Assembly (NCBI RefSeq): GCF_023721415.1
Contig: NZ_JAMQVC010000001.1
Location: 1,426,001-1,490,000, forward strand
Origin: Galbibacter mesophilus
Lineage (GTDB): Bacteria > Bacteroidota > Bacteroidia > Flavobacteriales > Flavobacteriaceae
Direction of reading: 5' to 3'
DNA length: 64,000 bases
Position numbers and translations under genes: made by a program
Notes under the pieces: model-generated
Told to the model about the DNA's origin: nothing
Databases searched by the model: none
Seen by the model: only the letters and a program-made list of their open reading frames with translations
Shown: piece after piece, positions 34,108 through 43,223 of the stretch
Layout of the letters: each line of letters begins with the position of its first letter
How positions within the stretch are numbered: the first letter of the stretch is position 1

Positions 34108-37100
34108 TTTTTAAGGATTTTGGATGTTATATTTTGAGAATCTGAAGTGATGTTAATTAGGTAAACGCCGCTCGATAATCCTTCTAAAGAAAGTTTTGTA
34201 TTTGAGGAAAAATCTTTCATTTTTCGATGAAAGACTATATTTCCGGCCATATCTGAAATATGTATTTCAACATTCTTTAAATTTGATAACCCTCCGATAT
34301 TTAAATTATCCACAACAGGATTCGGGTAGAATGAAACTTCTCTGAAATCGATGGTTTCATTGTACTGTCCTTGACAATCTTTATCTGTTTTTAAGATAAT
34401 TTCATTTTTACCATCTGTAATTGGAACTTGAATAGTTGTGGGTTCGGCGTTTTCAACATGAAATTCAAATAGCTTATTGTTTACAGAGACTGTATAATGG
34501 GCGTTTCCAGAAACTTTAAAAGAAGCTTTTTTGTTCTGAAGACTAATAAATGCTTTGGATGCAGTCATTTCCTCTGTAGCCTTTATATTAGCAGTGAAGC
34601 AATAATTAGAATCTTCATATCCAACATAACTCACGCAAACTTCGTAGCTTCCGGGGGCTAAATCGGTAATTAAATTAGCTTCGTTTTTGTCAACATCAGT
34701 AAAAGCTTCATTGTAATTTGGTCCCGAAACGGTAAATGTGTAATCCATATTGTTAAATGATTCAACGCTTATTTCTCCGTTATTGGTATTTGGACAGGAA
34801 GTATCAACTGCTTTTATCTTGATGGCTCTACTGTTAATAACATCACCTGCAGCACAACCTTTTTCGTCCACTACTTCTCCAAGTGTGGTTTCTGGGCATT
34901 CGTCTATATAATTAGGAACTCCGTCTTTGTCGTCGTCCACTTGGTACGGTGTACATCCTTTATAATCTACGTCTTCGCCATTTGGGGTGTTAGGGCATTC
35001 GTCAATATCATCATTTATCCCATCGTTATCACTATCTGGTATCGACACTTCTAAAGTTATTGGATTTTTATAAAGTGTTAATTCTGTTGCGACAGTATTG
35101 GTTATTTTACAAGTATATTCGCCCTCGTCTGAAATAGCAACGGAATCAATTTTAAAACTACTATTGGTGGCTCCTTCAATGGCAACATCGTCTTTAAACC
35201 ACTGATATATGTTATTTGGACTGCTAGTTGCCTCCACTTTTACTAAAAACTGACTATCTCTATCTATTGTGATTGTAGATTCTTCATCTATTTTTTTTTG
35301 ATTTTTGTAGTTGAAAGTTATATTCTCATTTATAGATTTTAAGATTTCTTCTATATCTTCAAACACAAACTTGTTATATGCTATATCTAAAGTGGTTAGA
35401 TTTGGCAATTTAATAATAGCTTCTGGTATAGTTCCTGTTAAGTAATTGCCATCCAAATACAGTTCAGTTAAATTTATCAAATTACCAATAGACTCTGGTA
35501 ATGTTCCAGTTAAATTATTACGGCTTAGGCTTAGGTGAGATAGGTTGATTAAATTTCCAATAGATTTTGGAATTTCACTTTCAAGGCTACCGTGTAAACT
35601 TAGGTCGGTTAGATTTGTTAGGTTCCCGATGGATTCAGGGATGCTACCTTTTAATTTATTATCGATTAAAACCAAATATGTTAAACTGGTTAGATTTCCA
35701 ATGGAATTGGGAATATGGCCAGCTAAATTATTAAGATAAAAATAAATATAGGTCACCCGGTTTTCTTCATTTATACGGATTCTCTCCCATTCACTAATCG
35801 GTTGATTTATATCCCAATTGGTACTCCAATTTGGGCCATCAGTAGCATTGTAAAGTTCAATCAGGGCTTCTCTATCGGGGCTATATATATATTCTTCAAA
35901 CTTTACGTTATCAATAATGATTTCGGAAGCTTCGGTATCTCCAATTATATTTATACTATAATTATATGTCCCTGATTTCTCTGGGGTAACATAATAACTT
36001 ATGGTTTGCCAATATGAATTAGTAAGATCATTGGTGATATTGCTATCAAAAACATAAAAGTTATCTTCCAAAATAGTAGATTTTAATTCTTTGATAGTTC
36101 CAGAAGATACTTTATAGTCAAATGAAACTCGATAAATTTTTTCAGCTTCCAATGAGAGATCGTTTAAAGGCGCAGCCGCATCCAATTTTGCAAAAAAACC
36201 ATTAGAGCCTGAGCGGTTGGTTTGAATTTTTATGGCATACTTGCCATCTGACGCTCCTGTAACTTTGGATTTGTTTGTGTCGAAATTTACATACCATCCA
36301 TCAGCATGTTCACTGGCGACAAGCGTCCACTTTTCAAAACTTGGGTTTTTGAGTAATTGGTTTTGTGCACAACCATTTGAGTTTACAGGTTGGCCATCAG
36401 TTGTTTCTGGGCATTCGTCAATATCGTTAGTGACACCATCATTGTCATTATCTAATTGGTTTTGTGCACAACCATAGTAGTCTACATTTTCTCCATTTTT
36501 AGTTTCCGGGCATTTATCTAAATCATTATTTACACCATCATTGTCACTATCTGGAATAGAAACATCTAAGGTTATTGTATTTTTATAGAGTGTTAGGTCA
36601 GTTATAACGGAATTTGTAATTTTACAAGTATATACACCCTTGTCTACAACAGCAACCGAATCAATTTTATAACTGCTATTGGTAGCTCCTTGAATGGCAA
36701 TTTCGTTTTTAAACCATTGATATTTGTTATTCGGGCTGCTAGTCGCTTCGACTTGTATTAAAAATGGATTACCTCTGTCAATTTTAAGCACAGCTTCTTC
36801 ATCTATTTTCTGTTGATTTTTGTAATTGAAAGCTATAGTCTCGTTTATAGTGGTTAAGACTTTTTCTATATCTTCAAATACAAACTTGTTGCCTACTATA
36901 TCTAAAGTTTCTAATTTAGGTAATTGAGTAATGGCTTTTGGAATAGGCCCCGTCAAGCTGTTATAGATCAAAGATAGTTCAGTTAGATTAATAAGGTTTC
37001 CAAAAGACTCTGGTATAGAACCTGTTAATTTGTTATAATTAATTCTAATTGTATTAAGATCTATTAGATTACCGATAGATTCTGGAATGTTACCAGTAAA

Positions 37101-37919
37101 ATCGTTAAAGTTGAGCCCCAAGGATTTTAACTTAGTTAAGTTTCCAATGGATTCGGGAATTTCCCCTTCAAGATCTTCTATTATGGATATATATTTAAGA
37201 CTAGTGAGGTCTCCAAAAGATTCTGGTAAAGAGCCAGTTAGGTTGTTGTTGTAAAAGCCAATATTTTCTACTCTATTTTCATTATTTAGTTGGATTCCGC
37301 CCCACTCACTAGCTGTTTTTTCCAAATCCCAAGTGTTTTTCCAGTTGGGTCCATCAGTGGCATTATAAAGGGCGATTAAAGTTTCTCTGTCTGGACTTGG
37401 TTGCGGTTTTTCAATAAGCTTTATATTATCAATATATACTTCAAAAGCTTCGTCAAGAAATGAGAATATAGAAAATTCGAAATACCAAGGTTCTGTTTCC
37501 AATACCTCAATTTCCTTAGATACGGAGTTCCATTCAAAATTAAGTGGGTTTCTACTTCCGGAGCTATTTGGAGTAAAATCTTCTGCTCCATGTTTTACCC
37601 CTATAACTTGGGATCCAAAGCTGGAGCTGCCAGTTTTCACTTTATAATCATAGCTCAAAATATAGGTTTTACCGGCCTCTAGTTGGATGCCAGACATGTA
37701 AATAGAAGGCTGTTCTTCTCCATCTATAAAAAGGGCACTGCTAGTTCCGCTAGTAAGATTCGTAGTTTCTTGGATAATTTGATTAGTCTGGGTTATTGTC
37801 CAGCTGTCAAGTTGTCCTGAAGACCAATTTTCTAAGTCTCCGTTGCTCAGTAGATTCTCCTGGCATATAGAAATGAGAGGAATGATAGCCATAGCTATCG
37901 CTAAGTAGATTTTTCTCAT
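34104..37919 (-). CDS. Large LRR / Ig-like / thrombospondin-3 repeat protein with T9SS sorting domain
   Basis: A 1271-residue secreted protein with an internally duplicated design: signal peptide (1-19); module A with a CBM-like domain (about 20-170), plant-type leucine-rich repeats (about 175-345, IPESIGNL units), an Ig-like domain (about 380-452, YQWFKNE... GVYTCKI) and thrombospondin-3-type Asp-rich repeats (455-515, DSDNDGVNNDLDKCP). Module B repeats the same order at about 520-1035. A beta region follows, then a type A T9SS C-terminal domain from about 1194 (VSFYPNPVVDNL ... GVYLINI ... KILKK). It should be exported by T9SS and attached or released at the surface; an adhesin or ligand-binding role is likely but unproven. 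Confidence 0.9.
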   Translation of the reverse strand: MRKIYLAIAMAIIPLISICQENLLSNGDLENWSSGQLDSWTITQTNQIIQETTNLTSGTSSALFIDGEEQPSIYMSGIQLEAGKTYILSYDYKVKTGSSSFGSQVIGVKHGAEDFTPNSSGSRNPLNFEWNSVSKEIEVLETEPWYFEFSIFSFLDEAFEVYIDNIKLIEKPQPSPDRETLIALYNATDGPNWKNTWDLEKTASEWGGIQLNNENRVENIGFYNNNLTGSLPESFGDLTSLKYISIIEDLEGEIPESIGNLTKLKSLGLNFNDFTGNIPESIGNLIDLNTIRINYNKLTGSIPESFGNLINLTELSLIYNSLTGPIPKAITQLPKLETLDIVGNKFVFEDIEKVLTTINETIAFNYKNQQKIDEEAVLKIDRGNPFLIQVEATSSPNNKYQWFKNEIAIQGATNSSYKIDSVAVVDKGVYTCKITNSVITDLTLYKNTITLDVSIPDSDNDGVNNDLDKCPETKNGENVDYYGCAQNQLDNDNDGVTNDIDECPETTDGQPVNSNGCAQNQLLKNPSFEKWTLVASEHADGWYVNFDTNKSKVTGASDGKYAIKIQTNRSGSNGFFAKLDAAAPLNDLSLEAEKIYRVSFDYKVSSGTIKELKSTILEDNFYVFDSNITNDLTNSYWQTISYYVTPEKSGTYNYSINIIGDTEASEIIIDNVKFEEYIYSPDREALIELYNATDGPNWSTNWDINQPISEWERIRINEENRVTYIYFYLNNLAGHIPNSIGNLTSLTYLVLIDNKLKGSIPESIGNLTNLTDLSLHGSLESEIPKSIGNLINLSHLSLSRNNLTGTLPESIGNLINLTELYLDGNYLTGTIPEAIIKLPNLTTLDIAYNKFVFEDIEEILKSINENITFNYKNQKKIDEESTITIDRDSQFLVKVEATSSPNNIYQWFKDDVAIEGATNSSFKIDSVAISDEGEYTCKITNTVATELTLYKNPITLEVSIPDSDNDGINDDIDECPNTPNGEDVDYKGCTPYQVDDDKDGVPNYIDECPETTLGEVVDEKGCAAGDVINSRAIKIKAVDTSCPNTNNGEISVESFNNMDYTFTVSGPNYNEAFTDVDKNEANLITDLAPGSYEVCVSYVGYEDSNYCFTANIKATEEMTASKAFISLQNKKASFKVSGNAHYTVSVNNKLFEFHVENAEPTTIQVPITDGKNEIILKTDKDCQGQYNETIDFREVSFYPNPVVDNLNIGGLSNLKNVEIHISDMAGNIVFHRKMKDFSSNTKLSLEGLSSGVYLINITSDSQNITSKILKK

Positions 37920-38020
37920 AGATTTTAGGTTTAGTTTAGGCGTGTAAGATAGAAAAAAAACTAAACCTGTAAAATATTGTTAATAAATTTAACAATTTAA
38001 TTATGTTGCCCACGAAAAAC

Positions 38021-38106
38021 TTCTAATGCGCCTCCAACCAATTTTCACTTGGCCCGAGTTCAACATCCAAATGGTAGGCTTAGTTTATATGCGATTTCCA
38101 TTTCTG
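38021..38106 (-). pseudogene. Decayed copy of the polA 3' end
   Basis: These 86 bases match the last 28 codons of intact polA (43222-43306) with about 10 substitutions and one inserted A. The homology stops exactly at the stop codon. Translated on the minus strand it reads EMEIAYKLSLP, then, after the frameshift, DVELGP and NWLEAH before a stop, against EMENAYKLSVP and NWLEAH in polA. It lies beyond the far end of the SusC/SusD cassette, so the cassette is flanked by direct repeats of the polA tail. Confidence 0.85.
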
Positions 38107-38118
38107 ATTTTTTGATAT

Positions 38119-38156
38119 AAAAAAACTCCTTGAGTTAGTTTCTAACTCAAGGAGTT
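38119..38156 (-). terminator. Terminator of the SusC/SusD operon
   Basis: A 15-bp perfect stem (AACTCCTTGAGTTAG / CTAACTCAAGGAGTT) with a TTT loop. A T7 run follows on the minus strand. Confidence 0.92.
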
Positions 38157-38177
38157 CCCGCTAAAATAAGACCAGGT

Positions 38178-39845
38178 TTATTTGTTTTGGTCTGCAGGTG
38201 TTAAATTAGGGTTAGCATCAATCTCTGCTTGAGGTATTTTAAATACCCACCTATTATTTACAGAAGGTTTGTCCTGCTTAAAAGCAGCTTGGTATAATAC
38301 TTCAGAAGCTCCTGATCCGCCATCCGTACTATGGTCTATCCCTTCGTCCCATCGAATTTTATCGGTGTAGCCAAAGCCTTCGCCCCATAGTTCTACACCT
38401 CTTTGGAATTTTATTTGATCCATTAGCAATTCGACAGTGCTGAACGCGGATACATTATAGGCGCTATCTCGCTCTTCACCTAAAGGCCTAAGTGCATTCT
38501 GAGCGCCAGTGATGTCGCCCATCATTGCTTTTGCTTCGGCTTCAATAAGATACATTTCTGAAGAACGCATATAAATTATGTCGTCCGGGTCAATAGATCC
38601 TGGATTAGCATTTTTAAGCTTGAAATGCATATAAGGATGTTGATTAAAATTGTTGTTAATACCATATTGAGCATTTATTTCCGCTCTCCTTTCGTTGTAA
38701 GCTTCTAAATCTCCCGCATAATTTGGGTCTCTTGGGAGGCCTGTATCTGGGTCCAAACCTCCTTCGTTATTGGCGGCAGAAGAATTTGTATTAGGAGCTT
38801 CAACGATGAAAACATCTTTTCTGTAATCTGAGTCAGGAATTGCATCCACAAGTCTTCTGTCGGCAATTTTTGGATTATTTCTAATTTGGCTACCGTTGAA
38901 AGTGTTGCTGGCAAGATAGAAATATGAACGGAAAAATGTTGTTTCAGCATCAATAACATTACTTCCCCAAATCACTTCAGAAAGTTCATTTGAATTAAAT
39001 CCAGATTTCCAATCATCTTCACTCATTAGTGGGAATCCTTCACGGGCTTTAACGGCTGCATCTGCAGCTGTTTGCCAATCCCCTTTGGATAATGCGGTTC
39101 GTGCTAATAAACCATACGCTACATTTATGTTTAATTGAGACTTCGTTTCAGGTCCACCGCTTGGTCGTCCTGTTCCATTCTCAAATGCAGTAATAGCTTC
39201 GTTGAGGTCAGATTCAATCTGATCGTAAATTTCTTGAACTGTTGACCTTCCAGCACTGGTAAAAGGAGATTCAGAAGAGAATAAGAGTGGTACGCCGGGC
39301 TCTGTGGATGGGTCAGCTATTAGGTACCCTTTGGCAAAATGTTGAACTAGTGATAGGTACGCATATGCTCTATATGTGTATGCTTGGCCTAATATTTCAG
39401 AAAGCTCTGGAGTTTCAGTTAAAGTTCCTTCATTGCCTCGGTTAATAAGCAGATTAGCGTGCAATATAATATTATAGCGGTGATACCAAAAAACCTCATT
39501 CATCCCAGAGGTCTGGTCGGTATGTGTGTTCCACTGCATTACGCTTCGCCATCCCAAATTGTTTGCATTTGCCGAATGGATAAGTCCTCCGGTTAGGTTA
39601 TCGCCCATGGGTAGCCAGAAATGATTGTTTGCCCAGGTGGAGTTACCGCCTGGAAAAACTGTTTGAGACTGGGAATATAATCCACGGTGTATTCCGTTTA
39701 AAATCAACTGCATATTTTCCTCATTGGCCAACGCGTCCGTTGCTGAAATAGCATCAGTTGGTGTAGTTTCCAGAAAGTCATCGTCACAGGAAGTTATAGT
39801 AATCCCTAGGAATACTATAAGCATAAATTTTATATTTCTTAACAT
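38178..39845 (-). CDS. SusD/RagB-family nutrient-binding outer-membrane lipoprotein
   Basis: A 555-residue lipoprotein with lipobox GITITSC (Cys20), followed by the SusD hallmark DDDFLETTPTDAIS. The body is helical with TPR-like segments (AYTYRAYAYLSLVQHFAKGY, then YGLLARTALSKGDWQTAADAA), and the C-terminal domain has IRWDEGIDHS and WVFKIPQAEIDANPNLTPAD. SusD proteins cap SusC channels and capture oligosaccharides or peptides at the surface. It lies 23 bp after susC. No carbohydrate-active enzymes accompany the pair here, so the substrate is open. The ATG at 39845 gives a cleaner signal peptide than the one three codons upstream. Confidence 0.93.
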   Translation of the reverse strand: MLRNIKFMLIVFLGITITSCDDDFLETTPTDAISATDALANEENMQLILNGIHRGLYSQSQTVFPGGNSTWANNHFWLPMGDNLTGGLIHSANANNLGWRSVMQWNTHTDQTSGMNEVFWYHRYNIILHANLLINRGNEGTLTETPELSEILGQAYTYRAYAYLSLVQHFAKGYLIADPSTEPGVPLLFSSESPFTSAGRSTVQEIYDQIESDLNEAITAFENGTGRPSGGPETKSQLNINVAYGLLARTALSKGDWQTAADAAVKAREGFPLMSEDDWKSGFNSNELSEVIWGSNVIDAETTFFRSYFYLASNTFNGSQIRNNPKIADRRLVDAIPDSDYRKDVFIVEAPNTNSSAANNEGGLDPDTGLPRDPNYAGDLEAYNERRAEINAQYGINNNFNQHPYMHFKLKNANPGSIDPDDIIYMRSSEMYLIEAEAKAMMGDITGAQNALRPLGEERDSAYNVSAFSTVELLMDQIKFQRGVELWGEGFGYTDKIRWDEGIDHSTDGGSGASEVLYQAAFKQDKPSVNNRWVFKIPQAEIDANPNLTPADQNK

Positions 39846-39868
39846 AATTATCATTCTTTAGCTTTTAA

Positions 39869-42800
39869 TTAAAATCCTACGTTTAGTCCAACAGAAAATG
39901 TTCTTGGAGGATTAAAAGTGTTTCCTACTGGAGTTCCATCTAATTCCGCTTGTGGGTTGGCTCCTGTTCTTTCACTATTAAAATACAGGTTTTCACCTAT
40001 AATAGAAAGTCTTAAGTTGTCAACACCAATTTGTTCTGTAACATTTCCATCAAAAGTATATCCTAAATTGATGTTTTTAAGGGTCCAAAAGGATGCATCG
40101 GTTAAAAACCTGTCCGATTCCTGTCTAACAAGATTTGGATTACCCGCCTCCAATCTAGGTACGCTAGTAATGTCTCCAGGTTGTCTCCAAGCATTTAAAA
40201 TATCAGGGTGATAAGAACTACCGAAGTTTCCGCTGTGCATCATGTCTGCATATCCAAAATCAAGGAATTTTCCGCCTATTCCGTAATTCACTAAAAAATC
40301 TAATGAAAACCCTTTGTAGCTAAAAGTACTAGATACAGATCCTAGCAAATCGGGTATAGAACTGTCTCCCGTATAAGCTCTTTGTGTGTCTTGCCAATCG
40401 GTTGTCGTGGCAATTTCTCCGTTGGCATCGAATACAGGCACGCTATTGTTGTCCGCGTCCAATTCATATTGATAAAATAATTGATCACCAGTATCTGGAT
40501 CAACTCCAGCTGTTCTTAAGAGGAAAAAGTCAAATCTAGACCGTCCTTCCGCCCAACGTTGTTGGTCATCAATAAATGGGTTAGGTAGACTTGTGATTTC
40601 ATTTTTAAAAGTAGATGCCTGAAGGGTTACATTCCATCTAAAATCATTTTTATTAATTAGTCGAGTAGTTAAAGCCATTTCCCAACCTGAGTTATACATG
40701 TCTCCAATATTTACTGGAACTTCGTTTAATCCATTACTTAAAGGAATTGGAAGTAAGTACAATAAATCGGAAGAATTTTTCTTGTAGTATTCTATAGAAC
40801 CTTCAAAAAGGTTGTTGAATAACGCAAACTCCAACGCAATGTCATAATTTTCAATTGTCTCCCATTGTAATTCAGGATTTCCTATATCAGTATATAAAAT
40901 AGCGGGGTCTGCTGCATTGGAAGTTATTGTAAACCTAGGTTGTGATATAAAGAAATCAATTGGATCTCCAAGTCTATCGTTACCAACTTCACCGTAAGAA
41001 CCCCGTAGTTTTAATTGATTAATAAAACCAACATTGTCCATAAAGCCTTCTTGGTCGATTCGCCATGAAGCTCCTACTGAATAAAAAGTACCCCATCGTG
41101 AATCTTCGCTAAATACAGAAGACCCATCTCTTCTAACAGAGGCACTTAGATAGTACTTGTTGCTGAAGTTATAATTAGTTCTTAAAAAATATCCTTCTAA
41201 AGATTTCCTCGTAGAAGAACCACCCAAATCTACAATATTAGAAAAATTGTCAAATTCAAAAATTCCGTTGGCAGCTTGAATAGTTTTTAAACCATTGTTG
41301 CTTGTAAAGGTTCTGTCAAAGCTTTCGTGACCTGCAGTAATATCAATATTATGATTGCCAAAACTTTTAACGTAAGTTAAGATTTGATTGAAGTTTTCAA
41401 CCTGTCTTCTAAATCGTGTTTCGCTATAACGCCCATCGGGTTGAGCATCTCCAATAATAGCATTTTCATATTCCTTTTCTAGACCTTCATTGATATCTCT
41501 ACCATAATTTATTCGAAGATTTAATCCATCTACAATTTTAATATCTCCAAAAAATCTGAATCCGTATGTGTTGTCCCTGTCCCGTTCGTCATTCAGAAGA
41601 AGTTCTTGTAATGCATGACGACCTTGGTAAATAGGTCTGGAACCTATGTTGAATTCCGGGTATCCTTCTCCATTATCGAATACAAAGTTCCCGAAAGCAT
41701 CTCTAACTAAATTTCCTTGTAGATCATTAAGGTATACTGGATAAATGGATCCAATATTCTTGGAAAAACCAAATGGATTTACGATGCTGTTTTCCCCAGC
41801 TGAACTTGGAGCTGTAGCTTCTGTAATCGCAATGTTTGCGCTACCACCAATTTTTATACTTTTACTTACATCAAACTCCGCGTTTAATCGAGTTGTAATA
41901 CGATCGAATCCAGAGGTAATAACATAACTTTCTTCATCTAAATAGGATGCGGAGAAAAATACTTTGTGGTTTTCTCCTCCACCGGAAACATTTACATTAT
42001 AGTTTTGACGAACTCCTGTACGTGTGAATTCATCATACCAATCAAGGCTTTTGTAGATAACTTGAGCATTTGGGTTTAATCGGCCGTCTGTTCCAACAAT
42101 TTGACTGTTGGGGACGTTAAAAGGATTGTATCCCAAACTATTATAAATATTTGCGGATGCAAAAGCTGGGTCACCTCCTCCTGCACTTGAGTTTTTTAGA
42201 GCTTCCCACATGGTTTCGTAATATTGGCCAGGAGAAAGTTCTTCATAAAAAGGGATGGCAGGAGAGACTAAACCATATTGCATGGATGCATTTACCTGTA
42301 TTTCTCCTCTCGTTCCACTTTTAGTGGTGATTATTACCACACCATTCGCAGCTCTAGATCCATATAACGAAGTAGATGAAGCGTCCTTAAGTATTGTAAA
42401 AGATGCAATATCCTCTTGGTTGATAGTGTTTAAGTCACCTTCATACTGCATTCCATCTACGATGTATAATGGGTCCGTATCTCCGTTAAGAGTTCCAACC
42501 CCTCGAATTACAATATCTGGTGATGAACCAGGGCCCGCTCCAGATGTGAATTGAACTCCCGTAGCTCTACCCTCAATTGCCGCAATTGGAGAGGTAACAT
42601 TTCGAATCTCCAGTTCTTCTGAGCCTACTACACTTGCAGAGCCTGTAAAAGCTTCTTTTGTTGTAGTACCGTACGCTGTCACGATAACTTCCTCCAGAGC
42701 TTGAGCATCTTGTTCTAGCGTTACATTTATTGTGCTTGATGCTCCCACATTTCTCTCAACGGTTTTTTGTCCTAAATAAGAAAATACTAGCGTGGAGCCG

Positions 42801-43000
42801 GAAGAGGTGTTAATGGAATAATTACCATCGAAATCGGTTTGAGTACCCGTGGAGGTACCTTTAACCGTTACGTTTGCTCCTGGTAAAGGAAGCCCGTCTT
42901 GATCTGTTACAACACCTGTAACAGTTTTCTCTTGTCCATAAGAGAATTGTAAGATTAACGCAAAAACTAGCGTTAAAAACCAATTTAACTTTGATCTCAT
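39869..43000 (-). CDS. SusC/RagA-family TonB-linked outer-membrane channel
   Basis: A 1043-residue TonB-dependent receptor: signal peptide MRSKLNWFLTLVFALILQFSYGQ, a CarboxypepD_reg-like domain (about 25-105, VTGVVTDQDGLPLPGANVTVKG), the SusC TonB-box region LEEVIVTAYGT, a plug (SPDIVIRGVGTLNGDTDPLYIVDG) and a 22-strand barrel ending FNPPRTFSVGLNVGF. It pairs with the downstream SusD. Energy would come from an ExbB/ExbD/TonB system such as the one at 11.1-13.5 kb. The cassette is bracketed by polA-tail repeats. Confidence 0.95.
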   Translation of the reverse strand: MRSKLNWFLTLVFALILQFSYGQEKTVTGVVTDQDGLPLPGANVTVKGTSTGTQTDFDGNYSINTSSGSTLVFSYLGQKTVERNVGASSTINVTLEQDAQALEEVIVTAYGTTTKEAFTGSASVVGSEELEIRNVTSPIAAIEGRATGVQFTSGAGPGSSPDIVIRGVGTLNGDTDPLYIVDGMQYEGDLNTINQEDIASFTILKDASSTSLYGSRAANGVVIITTKSGTRGEIQVNASMQYGLVSPAIPFYEELSPGQYYETMWEALKNSSAGGGDPAFASANIYNSLGYNPFNVPNSQIVGTDGRLNPNAQVIYKSLDWYDEFTRTGVRQNYNVNVSGGGENHKVFFSASYLDEESYVITSGFDRITTRLNAEFDVSKSIKIGGSANIAITEATAPSSAGENSIVNPFGFSKNIGSIYPVYLNDLQGNLVRDAFGNFVFDNGEGYPEFNIGSRPIYQGRHALQELLLNDERDRDNTYGFRFFGDIKIVDGLNLRINYGRDINEGLEKEYENAIIGDAQPDGRYSETRFRRQVENFNQILTYVKSFGNHNIDITAGHESFDRTFTSNNGLKTIQAANGIFEFDNFSNIVDLGGSSTRKSLEGYFLRTNYNFSNKYYLSASVRRDGSSVFSEDSRWGTFYSVGASWRIDQEGFMDNVGFINQLKLRGSYGEVGNDRLGDPIDFFISQPRFTITSNAADPAILYTDIGNPELQWETIENYDIALEFALFNNLFEGSIEYYKKNSSDLLYLLPIPLSNGLNEVPVNIGDMYNSGWEMALTTRLINKNDFRWNVTLQASTFKNEITSLPNPFIDDQQRWAEGRSRFDFFLLRTAGVDPDTGDQLFYQYELDADNNSVPVFDANGEIATTTDWQDTQRAYTGDSSIPDLLGSVSSTFSYKGFSLDFLVNYGIGGKFLDFGYADMMHSGNFGSSYHPDILNAWRQPGDITSVPRLEAGNPNLVRQESDRFLTDASFWTLKNINLGYTFDGNVTEQIGVDNLRLSIIGENLYFNSERTGANPQAELDGTPVGNTFNPPRTFSVGLNVGF

Positions 43001-43223
43001 ATTTTAATTAGTTTGAATTAGCATTATACTAATATCTTAATTTTTAATTAAAAAAGAGGTTTATTGGTTAAAATTTTAACACTTGGAGGGATTAATTAGA
43101 ATATTTCAAAATTTCACGTTAATAATTTGAAGATGTTCAAAATAGATACTGAAAGCTTAATGGTCGTTGCAATGATTCTGTTTTTATGGGTTTCTAAAAT
43201 ATGATATAGAGGTTTGCGTATTT

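Noticed and set aside
43133-43204. 23-codon plus-strand frame (MFKIDTESLMVVAMILFLWV...) downstream of polA
   Set aside because: Helix-like but too short to distinguish from chance in AT-rich DNA, with no promoter element or neighbour support.
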